Shown here piece by piece: positions 38,057 to 50,094 of a stretch of 64,000 nt of DNA; positions within the stretch are counted from its first letter, which is position 1; every line of letters starts with the position of its first letter. The notes below the pieces were generated by a model. The model was not told the origin of the DNA. It saw only the letters and a list, made by a program, of their open reading frames with translations, and did not search any database. The translations under genes were made by a program, and so were the position numbers. The stretch is taken from the NCBI GenBank assembly GCA_013399875.1, contig VXAZ01002124.1:310431-374430 (forward strand), written 5' to 3'. The stretch is from Gymnorhina tibicen. Taxonomy: Eukaryota > Chordata > Aves > Passeriformes > Artamidae.

Positions 38057-40464
38057 TTGCCTGAAATTCTGCACCAATGTTTTTTTTTCTATTTACAATA
38101 TTGCATTTGGAATAATAACTATTTCATTGGGTAACAAGTTCTGCAAGTTTGACTAGAGCATTTTACTAAGGTTGGGCTCAGGGAGTATACATTGATTATT
38201 ATGCCACACACTGGAGCTTATAGATCTGGTCTGGTATTTTTTGAAACACTACATTCATTGGGTGATGAAGCCCTGCAATAAAGGGAAACTAATGGAAGTA
38301 ATTAGGAAAGAACACCTGTCGGTGGAAGACTGCAACCCCTACATTGACCATAGCCAGAAATTGCTCCCAATTGTTATTTACAACAATGGAAGACCTCTGG
38401 ACTGTGAATGCAGGCAATGATGGACTGCAATAAAATTTGCAAATGAGTTTTCACATTGTCTCATAAAATTCTATGACTTTGTCAATCTGTGTTGACACAG
38501 ACCGACACATGGCTAAACAATAAAATGGTGTAAGAAAGGTACTAATTGCTGTTGTTGGTGAAAAGTATCTTTGCACTTCTGAAGGATCTGTGACCAAATT
38601 TTCCGTTTCACGAACGGGTCTGAGCATATTGTTTCTGTCCTAATTGTTGGTGAAAGTTTAGCCTTATGGAGCAGGCTAGGTCAGCTAGCACTCTCCATTC
38701 CACATCCACAATAACAAACTTACTAGTAAGTCAGCCACAGCAGCAAAGCTGTAAGGAAAATACTGTTCTGCACTGCATGGTTTAGCCAGCAGATGACACA
38801 GAACTGCTCATTTTACTAGGAATACATGTAGACATAAAGTGTCCACAAAAGGATCCATTTTTGACTTTAAGAACTACAGGGATTGTTAGAAAGAATTATT
38901 CAGGTAAAAGCACTCTTTTGCTTCTCTTGCAGTTCTCACTTGGAAAATAAATATTTGACACACATTTTAATTACTCAGTTTTCCCTGTGAAAATAGAGCA
39001 GTGGAGGGGAGGAGATGCAGCAACAGTATTAGAGGGTGAGGAAGAGGTGTGGGAGAAAAGAAGAAGAGATGCTAAGAGGAGTCTGTTTGCAGTGACATCG
39101 ATGGACTCAGCATGCTGTGTGTGAACCATGTGCATTTGCATGTGAACCATGAAAGACCTATGAATACTAGATCTTCGTGTCCTTCAAATGACCATGGTGT
39201 CTGTAACGGAGAGTGGCACGACTGACAAAAGATCTCCAGTAGAAACCTGAGAAGTCAATCAAATGTTGTTTTTGAAATTCTTATCACCAAAACATCAGAG
39301 AGAAATATTCTTCCTAGTTTATAATTGTGTGACTGTTTTTCAATTATTATTATTCTCCTATAAAACATGTATATAGCAATTGTTTTAAATAGAACAGGCA
39401 GTTCCCTTTCCCTCACATATTCTTCCCCTTACTGCTGTAGTGTAACTAAATGAGACTATTTCATGCCTCCAAAAAAGCCCAACCACAAAATGAGCATTTA
39501 ATCAATAGACTTAATTTAATTCAATAATGATGAGCTGACTCTCTTCAGGGCCTAATTTTCTGTTCTCTACAGATAGTAGAACCAAATTTTTTTGTTACTG
39601 CAACTGTTTACATACAATGAGACACAAAACTGTGTATAGAAATTGATTAATTAGAAAACTATTAAAGAACTATAAATTGTAAAATAATTATAATTAAAAC
39701 AACACTGATTTTGCTTGAGTAGAATCTTGCACCCATAATTTAAATGTGGTTTTCAGAAGGCGGATAATTACTGCCACATTTCATTCTCTCTCCTCTTTTC
39801 TTCATCTTCTATTTTTCATTTCATTTTTCAGGAGCCAGGTACAGAAAAGGTTTCTGCAGATGTGCTCACAGCCTGATATGTTTCACAGAACCTTCCAGTT
39901 CAGAAGACTTCTTCTGCAAATAGCTTTTACTCACAATGTAGAAAAGCATCAGAAAGAGGTACCAAGACAGTTTTCTCTGTCTTATTTGTTGTCTCTTAAT
40001 TATTTGTTCGAAGCTTAACAGTGATTTGTAGAAGAAATATACTTCTTAGTCTTAGTTCCAACCAGTCCAAACTATGCATATCAGGCTATACCTGTCTGGT
40101 AACTGCATAATTTTCACACTTAGAAATACAACATTTTACTGAATTCATCCAAAACTTTGCCTTAAATTCCCACTCATACTGAAGAGGAAAACAAAAGATA
40201 AATTGGAATAAAAGTTTTCAACAATGAAGAAACATATAAGGTTTTTGTGTCTCCTCTGCCTTAGTCTTTACTTGTAGCAAGCTGTGAAAGTGGTAAATAG
40301 TAGAAGGGAAATTAACATGCTCACCTCCTTCTCCAAAATGGGGAAATTTGTCACACATTTTGTGAGATGAGACAAGTGCACAAACAGTCAGCTCTGCACC
40401 CATTCTACAGAGAGGTTCAGCCACACACAGTCTGGAGAACAGATCTTAGCAGTGCACAGAGGCA
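38057..40464. other. unique non-coding DNA
   Basis: No gene or repeat family recognised between the two CR1 pieces. Confidence 0.5.
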
Positions 40465-40717
40465 GCACTTGGGCAACAGGCACAAGTTGTGACAAGGAAA
40501 ACTGAAATGAAATACCAGGAAACAATGGTTCACTGTGTAGGAGGTCAAACACTAGAACAAGTTACCAGAGAAACTGTGAAAACTCCATCCTTGGAGATAC
40601 TCAGACTTGCCCAGACAAGATGCCTGATGCAAATAGCATTGTGTTGAGCAGGGGTTTGGACCAGACAGGTGGCCTTTTGTATTAATTTTCTTCCTAAATT
40701 GCTCTATGACTTTATGA
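40465..40717 (+). mobile_element. old CR1 LINE 3' relic, plus strand
   Basis: A degenerate match to the end of CR1 ORF2 and its 3' UTR. GGGCAACAGGCACAAGTTG corresponds to the 'GNGFKL' area, ACCAGAGAAACTGTG and CTCCATCCTTGGAGAT to the 'LPREVVDAPSLEV' area, GGGGTTTGGACCAGA to the 3' UTR, and GCTCTATGACTTTATGA to the terminal octamers. Many substitutions and small indels show it is much older than the copy at 37.4 kb. Confidence 0.75.
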
Positions 40718-43700
40718 GCCTATAGAGTGACCTTGCAAGTTGCTGGAAAGGGGAAAGCCCTGCCCCCACACTTCCAAGAAGTGTCTTTTAAAAAATGGGT
40801 AACATCACTTTCTTGAGTCACTGTGAGACAAATGAAAATGGTGTTTATGATGGAGGAATCTGCCTTTAACCTATGGTCAGGTCCAAAAATTTTTTTGTAG
40901 TTAGGAGGAAGATGAAGCCAAATTACTCACTGCTAATGCTTGAAATAAAATAAAGACTGAATATGAAGCAAGAAAAAAATACAAACTTCCCTCTTTTCCG
41001 GGAAGGGAGATCTATCACATGTCTCTGGACATGGAGCTCTATAGTGAGACCGTGATGAGAACACATGAATCATTTGAGAATATCTCTGGGATTCATTTTT
41101 TTATGAGAATGGTTCCTAATCCCAGATAATGGCAATCATGTTTAATGATGATTTCACTAAATGGGAAATTTTTAGCTTTTTTGTCTTTCTATTTTTCTTT
41201 AGGGAAATTCTCATCAGTAAACAAAGATGCAAAATAGATGGACGGATAAAAGACTGCATGGATGCCAATACCTTCATATAACTTTAAAATGAAAAATAAC
41301 CATTTAAGTTGTAGGTAGTTTTTTTACCTGGGCCACATGATAAATAATTGTTCCTCCTGGGAATGTTTCCAGCATAAGCCTTATTCTGAGACATACTTGC
41401 CTTCTTTGCAGTCTAGCTCTTTTGTCTGATAAAGTGCTAATGAGCAGCATGGATGGGGCAATTCACCTGGAGGTTGTTGAACACCATGTAATAACTTCAG
41501 TCTTCTCTCTTAGGTTTGTATCTTCCTTGGCTTAATCTAGGTTACAGCTGAACAACCAGGAATAGTTTCTGTTTAGTATCACAGGCTGGCAGCCTTATTC
41601 AAATTGAACAGTTCTTTGCTCTCAGCGTGATCTCCTAAAATGTGGAAACTCAGCTTGTTCTGCAGAGGTTGATCTGCAGAGGACAAGGTGTGAGGTTAGA
41701 GCTTGAGGTGGGACATCTGGCAAGCAAGTGTGGAGCAGTACAGTACTCATGTAGAGTAAAATTGTGTAGAGTGAAATTATTTGTGATTTGCTTTATGCAC
41801 AGAGGTCTTCCTGCATAAAATCTTCAAGAAAGACCTCACCAGATACTTGAGGAAACAGCTAAAACACTGAGTTTTTATTTTTGTCACATATGTGTATTTA
41901 GAAGCATATGTATTTAGCATGTTAACTGATGCAGAAATTATGGCTAAACTCTTTAGTATTGAAGACAATAGTTATCAAACTTTTATTTTAATTTTCTGCT
42001 AATGAAAGAGAGTGGATCAGATATGAGAAGGAGGAGACAGAGTGGGACAGGGAACATGCAGAAAATCTTCATGAAAATATTTCTTAAATAGGAAAAGATT
42101 TTGCTAGCCCAAAAGAATAAAGAAATCTGGCAGTTGCACTGCAAATCAGTATAATAAATTTATACTAGGAATCAAAATAAAAGATTGTTGGTTATAATAA
42201 CTATGTTCAGTGTAAGATAAGGTATTCTTATGGAAGTAACAAAATTAAAGCATGTGTCTGTGAGTATTTTGAGTTCCGTATATAAATTTGTATGCAATAC
42301 CTTCTTCCATTTAAATCTCATTAGTTCCTGCACAGTATTTCTGAATTTATTCTTTATGCATAATAACCAAGAATTATCTCAAAAGACCTCACAATGCTGA
42401 GACATCCCCCTAAGTTCCTGATTATAAAGTATTTACTAGGAGTTGGATTAATCTCATCTGAGCATTAGCCACATCTAATCAGTCACTCTAGTAATTGGAG
42501 AGAATCCAGCTTTTCCAGGGCATGTTTCATCTGGTCTCTAGGACAAGTACTTTAGAATGAGATGAACCCCACTAAAGTACAACTTACCCAATGTGCTTCT
42601 GTTAAGACAGAAAGATTCCTCTCCTGTAGTCATCTAGCTCTCTTCAATGGCTTCAGAGAAAGTCTACACAATTATTTGTGATTCAGTATCTGACTTTCAG
42701 CTGACTGAAGTATATGCATAGGTTAGTAAATATCCACCAAATGTTATTCCAAGAAAATCCCACAACCTACCAGTTGAGGCAAAACCAAGTTGTGTTTCCA
42801 GAGAAAAACTCATTATATACTTAATATAAGCTTACTAGCATAATAAATATGATACAACTGAGCAAAGTAACATCAAGAGGGAAATAATTTAAATTTTGCC
42901 AGGAATCACATCCAGGTTTTGCATTACTCTTTCAGTACCCTAATGCATGGAGCTCTTTCCAATACGTCTCCTGTCCCAGTTGCCACCTACTGCAATGACT
43001 GGCAGGCAGCAATGGCTCCATATGGCCTTTTCATTTCTTATTGTCATTTCTGGCATGCGTCACACTAATTTTTGGCCCACCAGAAAGGTGTGTCTGTGCT
43101 GGCATACAGCAGTAGGACAGGAAGAGCTCACTTTTGTGCATGTTGAAAAGGCCCTTCATTCTGGTCACAGTCACCCTGGGCATCTGTGATTGAGCAGGCT
43201 TTGTCAGAAGCTTTGGATACACTTGCTCTGATGTCCTATTCACTGTCTTAAAAAAAATAAAAGCAAATTATTAGCAGTAGCAGTTCCATTATATCATATA
43301 TTCATCCCCACATTAGCAAGATATAGAGTATTACAACCAAATTATTTCCCAGGTTTTGAAAATTGCTTGAAAGACTTAATGTCCCTTTGTTTAATTTAGT
43401 TGATGTATTTAGGTTGACCAAGAATGATTTTTAATATTTAGTAGAATAAAACTTACTTTTTCAGAGCATGGGAAAAATTTGTCCCAGGCATTGACAAACA
43501 AAGGAATGTGTGGAAGATATCCATGCACATGGCAAAATCTCAGTCTGCAGTTGGCCTAGTAATAGAGAACTACTGCTGAGAAGTCAAGGTCATTTCCAGT
43601 GTGTTAATCTCAAAGCATCAGGACAAGATCATGCTTTTAGTTTGGTAAATATGGAAAATCCACATAGTAGTCTGGGTAATTAAAACATTGGATGCCCCAC

Positions 43701-45426
43701 TGGTCATTCCTAACTCAGTTATCAGCAAGAATCTCACTAATCATAAGTCAGGGATGAGTCTGTGCATGTGCTGTACATGTGGCTTTCTGCATATGTCTGC
43801 ACATCATTTCACAGGAAACTATTTCACACTACACCAGCTTGGTGAGTAGCTGTTGTTCACACCCACCAAGAAATAAGTCCATGTGAGAATAATACCTTTA
43901 CAACTTTGAAATGTCCTTAGACAGACTTTTAATCTCCAGGCCATCAACCTGCTGTGAACTCTCCTCCTGACTTTTCACACTTACAGAGAACAGGAGTCAA
44001 GCAACACACCATAAGGCAATATGAAAAGACAGAAAAATTCTGGGAAGTGCAAAATTAAGTGCAAATAAAAATATGTCATCTTTTAAAAATATGTGGCTGT
44101 TTCATCATATATTTACGCATAAGCATGCATATACTGATATAAATTTGATTAGTAAATTAGATTGCAGTGCTCAAAATGCAAGATGATACTGATGTATTCT
44201 AACAATAGTCTTCAGTTCCATCTCCTTGGTGTCTGCTCCATATGTCATGGCTGGCACAAAAACACCAGTAGTTAAAACACCTGTGTTTTCACAGATTTCC
44301 TACTAACGTTAAGTTTAACCTCTGAAGGTCTTTTCATTCAGTCTGCTACAATTATTTGTATATTGAATGAAATAGATATCTCACTTAGTAAGGATACAGC
44401 ACAACAAAGTTCTTGACCTCAGGGTTTTTCAGCTCAAGGCCTTGATATGGCGCTAGTATAAACCTTCATACCAACATCGATTGATCATTTTTAGAGACAA
44501 AAACAAAAGGAGAAACACAAGGCAATGCCTACTTACCTGCATCATTCTAAAGAGAGAAAAAGCAAAAATGAAGGGCATATCATGCTGAGCAGGAGAGTTA
44601 GTATTTAATGATAACAGATGATAACATTTGCAAATCTTGTGTTTTAATTTGTCTTTTTCTGGTTTTGTTATATTTCCTTGGTGAGAGGTCTACTAGTCCA
44701 TGATATAGAGGAATGGTCACTTAATGTGAGTTAAGGATGGATTTGAAAAGGGAAGGTCTTGATGGTTGGCTCAGTGGAGGCAGAAGGTTGTTTCAAGGAC
44801 ATGGAAAAATCTCACATGAAGGATAATGGGAGGAGTGCACAGAAGGAGAAATGAAGTAGAAAGCACATTAGTAATAGGAGACCAGAAATAGGAGGAGAGA
44901 AGAGTCCAACAATCTGAACATGAAGAATCTTAGTCATGTAAAAGACAAAGATTTCAGATGAAAATGGAGAAACTTAAAGTCATTGTCAGTGGTTTATGGC
45001 CTTCAGGAAACTGGGATAAAGGGAAAGGGAAATGGGGGGCAGAATACTCTGTAGATGAAACAGGAGTGACCACAGCATCAAGAGGTGAAAAAATATGAGG
45101 CAATGTATTTTCGTGAGAGAATTACTGAAAGAGTCAGTTGAAGAGTTAGGTAGCTAAATTTCAAGAAAATTATTTACGGGAGGTGAGTAGGCATATATGC
45201 CGTGTCAGGTTAGCTTAAAACCTAAATTTCTGTCTGTGAAGACAGGGTTTTACAAAACTTATTTTCTTATTCTTCTGGAAGGGAGTGTTCTCTGTTTCTT
45301 AGTTTGCTGCAAAGGAGCTAATCCTTGATCCTAAGACCGTTGATCCTTAATATCATTGGGAGTCACAAAACCTGAGGGGTAACTTCAATCCCTTTGACAC
45401 GTTAACATCGGTTTGCTAGCTGAATG
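40718..45426. other. unique non-coding DNA, purine-rich near 44.7-45.1 kb
   Basis: No exon or transposon that I can name. From about 44740 to 45130 the plus strand is strikingly rich in A and G (GGAGGAGAGAAGAG, GGGAAAGGGAAATGGGGGG). No repeat unit is visible. Confidence 0.5.
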
Positions 45427-45444
45427 TTTTTTTTTTTTTTTTTT
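45427..45444. repeat. poly(T) tract, 18 T
   Basis: A homopolymer with no attached retrocopy recognised. Confidence 0.85.
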
Positions 45445-46547
45445 GGTTTACTTACACAAAACAGCAGAAAGTTTAAAATATGATTACCAACCAAGAGCAG
45501 CCAGGTAGAACTGTGTTTTGCACACACTACTAAATGCCCTAGATTCTTCAGATTTCTCATTACCTTTTCCTCTCAAACTGCATCATAACACAAGCTGCAT
45601 CATGAACAAACCTGCGTCCCTAGATGTAGCAGATGTATAATACTTTCTAAATTACTCTAAATTACTTAACCGAACATTCTGTCTAAAATAGTTCTCCTCT
45701 TCCTCGCCACCACTGCCACTTGAATCGTCCTGGTCTGGATACCAGAGGAAGTGAACAGAACATCCCTCTGCACACAGTATGCAGATGGGACAGCCCATCC
45801 AATTTAAAGAAGTCAAAATGGCAGTTTCCACTGGACTTTTTCATTTGCAAAGAATGCCGCCTGGTAGGACAGTTTTGGTTTACTTTAAACAATTCACAAA
45901 AATTTCACTCTACAATTGCCTGCAACAAAATGTCACCTCCCTGTAAAGAACGATTAAGACAGGCAACACTGAACTTCACAAACAGGCTGTCTGACAATCT
46001 TGCTCCGTCAATACATGCTAGGGAATCATCATCCAAACAAACTAGAGAAGCTGTCTCTTTTGACATCTGCTCCTGTTTCAGTACATGAATTATCCTCTTG
46101 GGTTATCCCATTTTCGGCTGCTTCAGCACTGGTGCAATCTCACAACTTATCTATTCCAACAATTTGCCCATCTTTTTAACTGTACGCATAAAGGAATAAA
46201 TAGTGTAGAAAGAATACCCAGAGAAATATCACTGACATTTTCTGAGATTACAGCTATATAAAATGGGAGCACAGAGGGCTGTGGGTTGACATGGAATTCT
46301 CAAAAATTCTGTATATGTCATTAATAAAAAGTTTTAAGCAGTCAGTGCTAATAGTCTGTAAATACGTGAAGCAGTGAGATTAATCTGTTTATTGACATTG
46401 CACTAGTAATGAAAACCTTTACCCTTCTTTTGGTATCTTTTTAAATTAAATAGTAAGAATTCTGAACAAGGACAGTATCTCTCTATCCCCTGAACAGTTC
46501 CAGGGAATGAAATTTCAAACTCATGTTGACTTTTATGTTTTTTTAAG
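45445..46547. other. non-coding DNA before the nested transposon stack
   Basis: Contains open frames on both strands around 45.68-46.09 kb. One minus-strand reading with an acidic run is mentioned under findings, but no gene is supported. Confidence 0.45.
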
Positions 46548-46848
46548 GCCATGTTATTTATCTTCATTAATGACATAGACAAAGGAATCACCCTCAGCAG
46601 ATTTGCAGATGACAACAGCCTGAGTGGTGCAGTTGAGACACCTGAACAACACAGGGACCGGGATAAGCTTGAGAAGTGGGCCTGTGAGAATCTCATGCAG
46701 CTGAAAAAGATCAAGTCAAGATGCTGCACTGGGTCAAGACAACCCCCAGTATCAATCCAGGCTGGGGGATAAACTGATCGAGAGCAGTAGACCTGCTGAA
46801 AAGGACTTGGGGGTGCTGGTGGGTAAGAGCGTGGATATGAGCTGGCAA
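46548..46848 (+). mobile_element. CR1 LINE, plus strand, left half of a split copy
   Basis: The plus-strand frame encodes the centre of CR1 ORF2 reverse transcriptase: FINDIDKGI, then [15 protein letters not shown] with the catalytic FADD motif, then [12 protein letters not shown]. After a frame change comes the SSPAEKDLGVLVGKSVDMSWQ-like tract. It stops abruptly at GAGCTGGCAA, where the minus-strand CR1 begins. The reading resumes at 50095 with CAATGTGCTCTTGCAGCCCAG, exactly the next part of ORF2, so both pieces come from one insertion that was later split. Confidence 0.92.
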
Positions 46849-47794
46849 TCACAGAATCACAGAATCAGTGAGGTTGGATAAGACCTCTGATATCATGGAG
46901 TCCAACCTATGACCAAGCACCACCATGTCAGCTAGACCATGGTGCTAAGTGCCACATCCAGTTTTTCCTTAAATAAGGTGACTCCACCATCTCTGTGGGC
47001 AGTTCATTCCAATGTCTAACCACACTTTCTGTGAAGAAGTTCCTCCCGATGTTCAACCTAAACCTCCCCTGGCATAGCTTAAGACTGTGTTTTCTTGTCC
47101 TATCATTAGCTGACTGTGAGAAGAGGTCAACCCCCACCTGGCTACAACCTCCTTTCAGGTAGTTATAGAGCGATAAGGTCTTCCCAGAGCCTCCTTTACT
47201 CCAAGTTAAACAATTCCAGCTCCCTCAGCCATTCCTCACTGGACTTGTGCTCCAGATCCTTCACCAGCTGCATTGACATTCTCTGGACCTGCTCTGGACC
47301 TCAATGCCCTTCTTGTAAGGAGGGGCCCAGAACTGAACACAGGATTTGAGGTGCAGCCTCACCAGTGCCGAGTACAGGTTGACAATCACTGCTCTGGTCC
47401 TGCTGGCCACACTATTGCTGATACAGGCCAGGAGGCCATTTGCCTTCTTGGCCACCTGAGCACACGCTGGCTCGTGTTCAGTCAGCTGTTGACCTGCACC
47501 CCCAGGTCCCTTTCTGCTGGGCCACTTTGCAGCCACTCTGCCTGTAGCACTGCAGGTGGTTGTTGTGGCCAAAGCACAAGACCTGGTACTTGGTCCTCTT
47601 AAACCTCATGCCACTGGTCTTGGCCTATTGATCCAGCCTGGCCAGGTCATTCTGCAGAGCTGTCCTACCCTCCAGCAGATTGACACTCCCACCCAACTTG
47701 GTGTCATCTCCACATTTGCTAATGGTAGTCTCAATCGCCTCATCCAGATCATCAGTAAAGGTATTAAAGTGAACTAGGCCCAAAACTGATTCCT

Positions 47795-47798
47795 GGGG
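47795..47798. repeat. GGGG target-site duplication, left copy of LTR A
   Basis: GGGG here and at 48234-48237 flank the LTR. Removing the LTR and one copy restores CCTGGGGGACACC, the usual CR1 reading. Confidence 0.75.
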
Positions 47799-48233
47799 TG
47801 ATGCCTTGAAGGGGCTGCCTGAAAACAGAGGTTACACAAGATTAAGAGAATAAAAATGGGTATTTATTTGAAGGGCCTTCAAAGGTACACCTTGGGAGTC
47901 AAAAGCCTCCGACAGGCTCCACCCAGATAGACCCTGAGTCATGGGTTTTTCACATTTTTTAAGTTTGGTCCATTTGCATATCAGGGTTAATTCTCCAATT
48001 ATAATTTCAAGTAATGATGTAATTACCCCACGTTTGCTCCCCCTGTCCAGAGGCTCAGTTTACATATTTCAGGGCCTGGGACAACAACGTGTCCTTGAGT
48101 TCAGGCCCAGATAGGATTTGTTATGTCTAACCAAAATGTGAGAATAGTAGCTAACAGGCAATATGAAGTTTCAGAGCTACATACTGGGCAGTACAGGATC
48201 TGAAAACTATAAAAGATAAAACCTGAGGTGTCA
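47799..48233 (-). mobile_element. solo LTR A (endogenous retrovirus), 435 bp, inside CR1
   Basis: Bounded by TGATG at the left and GTGTCA at the right (TGA...TCA on either strand), and flanked by GGGG on both sides. On the minus strand a poly(A) signal AATAAA (plus 47868 down to 47863) is followed after 24 nt by TGTGTAACCT, a GU-rich downstream element, which sets minus orientation. An octamer-like ATTTGCAT occurs at 47972-47979. There is no internal retroviral sequence, so it is a solo LTR. The 4-bp duplication would suit a gammaretrovirus-like element; a 5-bp one with a mismatch cannot be excluded because the site is a G run. Confidence 0.85.
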
Positions 48234-48605
48234 GGGGGACACCACTATGACCAGATGCCAACTGGATGTACCATTTACCGCCAGTCTCTGGGCCCAGCCA
48301 TCCAGCCAGTTCTTAACCCAGCAAAGGGTGCGCCAGTCCAAGCCATGGATTGCCAGCTTTTCCAGGAGTATGCCATGGGAAACAGTATCAAAAGCTTTGC
48401 TGAAGTCCAAGTACACAACATTCACAGCCTTCGCCTCATCCGCCAGGTAGGTCACTTGGCCGTAAAAGGAGATCAGGTTGGTCAAGGAGGACCTGCCTTT
48501 CTTAAACTCATGCTGGCTGGGCCTGACCCTTTGGTTGTTGTGTATGTGCCATATGATCACACTCAAGACGATCTGTTCCATAACCTTGCTGGGCACTGAG
48601 GTCAT
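48231..48605 (-). pseudogene. CR1 ORF2 reverse transcriptase fragment
   Basis: A minus-strand frame of 124 codons from the N-terminal half of the RT domain of the CR1 at 46.8-50.1 kb. It shows LTSVPSKVMEQIVL-like opening residues, a SQHEFKKGRSSLTNLISFY block and motif A in YLDFSKAFDTVSH, with the first catalytic aspartate kept. Next comes the NWLDGWAQRLAVNG block. The frame ends just before the usual GVPQGS motif, because the first bases of LTR A supply a TGA stop. Motif C lies beyond the LTR, so no functional enzyme can be made. It is transposon-derived and not a host gene. Confidence 0.9.
48234..48237. repeat. GGGG target-site duplication, right copy of LTR A
   Basis: Partner of 47795-47798. 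CR1 homology resumes with GACACCACTATGACC directly after it. Confidence 0.75.
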
Positions 48606-49046
48606 GCTGACAGGCCTGTAGTTCCCCAGATCCGCCTTCCAGCCCTACTCATGGATGTGCCTCACACTGGCCAACCTCTAGTCACCTGGGAGTTCCCCAG
48701 TTAGGACTGATGATAAATGATGGACAGAAGCTTAGCAAGGTCTTCCACCAGCTCCCTCATTACCTTAGGATTAATCTTATCCTGTCCCATAGACTTGGGA
48801 GCATCTAAGTGGCTTGGCAGGTCAATAACTGCTTCCTCCTGGACTGCGGGAGCTCCATTCTGCCACCTGTCCCTATCTACCAGTTCAGGAGGGCTGAGGA
48901 TAACCAGTCTTACTATTGAAGAGGCAAAGAAGTTGTCAAGTACCTCAGTGTTTTCCTCATCTTTGGTGATGATATTCCCCCCTTACATCCAGTAAGAATG
49001 GAGTAAGGGGGAGTTTTTCCTTGCCCCTCCTTTTGCTATTAATGTT

Positions 49047-49051
49047 TTTAT
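49047..49051. repeat. TTTAT target-site duplication, left copy of LTR B
   Basis: TTTAT immediately precedes the LTR start and recurs at 49722-49726. Confidence 0.85.
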
Positions 49052-49721
49052 TGTGGGATTCTGTTGTGAATTTCACCTGTTGGTTTTGCTGTGCCTTAAA
49101 TAATATCTCCCCTGCTGGGGGAGTGTTTCTAAGTCCTTGCCTGGATTTTCTCTTAATTAAAGGACATTCAGCTTTCTCTGCTTTCAGATAGTTTATTAAG
49201 TCTTATCAGAAAAGTTAAAAGTACAGCAGGGGGATGTGAATGCTGAGGAAAATGCACAAATTGTCATAGAAATCAAGATAACACGGAGTTTTTAAAGCTA
49301 AACTATCCAATCAGTGTTTGAAACAAAAGATATTTTCACTATTCTTCCAATATCCAACAAATGTTTACAATATGTCCACAGAAACTGCGGATTTCTTTAT
49401 CCAATCACTTTAAACAGTTTTGCTGCATTAAATGGAGTAGTAAGAGAAAGAGAAGAAGGTTTGAGAACAACAACAATCCTCCATTTTGGAGTTTTTGCTT
49501 TTTATCTATTTGCTACTTTAATAAACCCAACACCTTTATATTTTCACCCTGTGTAACCTTACATAATATTCTATCATCTAGTTCACACCACTGTGCGTTC
49601 AAATTCTTCCCAGAGAGTTGGCAGCTTTCTCCATGGACGAAGGTCAAAAACAATGTGTTCCAGGGGGGTAAAACTCCTTAAAACAGGCAGAGAAATATTC
49701 CCCGCACTCTGGACTCCCACA
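49052..49721 (+). mobile_element. solo LTR B (ERVL-like), 670 bp, inside CR1
   Basis: Begins TGTGGGA and ends TCCCACA, a perfect 7-bp inverted terminal pair, and is flanked by exact 5-bp duplications TTTAT, the size typical of ERVL-class elements. On the plus strand there are two CCAATCA boxes (49307-49313 and 49401-49407) and a poly(A) signal AATAAA (49520-49525) followed after 24 nt by TGTGTAACCT. This favours plus orientation, although a TTTATT at 49192-49197 gives an AATAAA on the minus strand too. CR1 homology ends at AATGTTTTTAT and resumes at TTTATAAAAGC, so the host element is neatly interrupted. No internal viral genes. Confidence 0.88.
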
Positions 49722-49726
49722 TTTAT
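49722..49726. repeat. TTTAT target-site duplication, right copy of LTR B
   Basis: Exact partner of 49047-49051. Confidence 0.85.
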
Positions 49727-50094
49727 AAAAGCACTTATTATCCTTTACAGAAGTGGCCAGATTAGGTTCTAATTGAGATTTGCCTTTCTGGTTTTCTTTC
49801 TGCATGACCTAATAACATCCTTAAACATGTCCTGAGTTGCCTGCCTCTTTTTCCAGATGTGATACCCTCTTTTTTTTCCATCACTTCCTGCAAAACTCCC
49901 TGCTCAGTCAGGATGATCTTCCTTGCCAGCTCACTTTTCGGCACAGTGGGATGACCTGCTCCTATGCCTTCAAGATTTCTTCTTAAAGTATGTCCAGCCT
50001 TCCTGGGCTCCTCTGTTCTTAAGGGCTGCTTTCCAGGGGACATTCTGAATAGGTGTCCTGAATAGGCCAAAGTCCACCCTCCACAAGTCCAGTC

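Larger units (their letters stand above)
46849..50094 (-). mobile_element. CR1 LINE, minus strand, inserted into the plus-strand CR1
   Basis: The plus strand opens with TCACAGAATCACAGAATCA, the reverse of the CR1 3' end. It runs back through the 3' UTR, the ORF2 C-terminus (minus 46928-47137: [30 protein letters not shown]) and the reverse transcriptase. The catalytic motif C reads CGDD near 47705, where FADD is usual. After LTR A come motif A and the start of RT, then the linker before RT to about 49051. After LTR B (49722 on) it continues toward the endonuclease side until 50094. Without the LTRs about 2.1 kb of CR1 remains. Frameshifts and stops show it is dead. CAA(T) at both edges is a possible short target duplication. 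Confidence 0.95.

Noticed and set aside
44740..45130. Purine-rich block considered as a transposon
   Set aside because: No termini, target duplication or internal repeat could be seen; composition alone is not enough.
48231..48605. Apparent reverse transcriptase gene
   Set aside because: It is the CR1 ORF2 fragment, truncated by LTR A, so not a host gene or retron.
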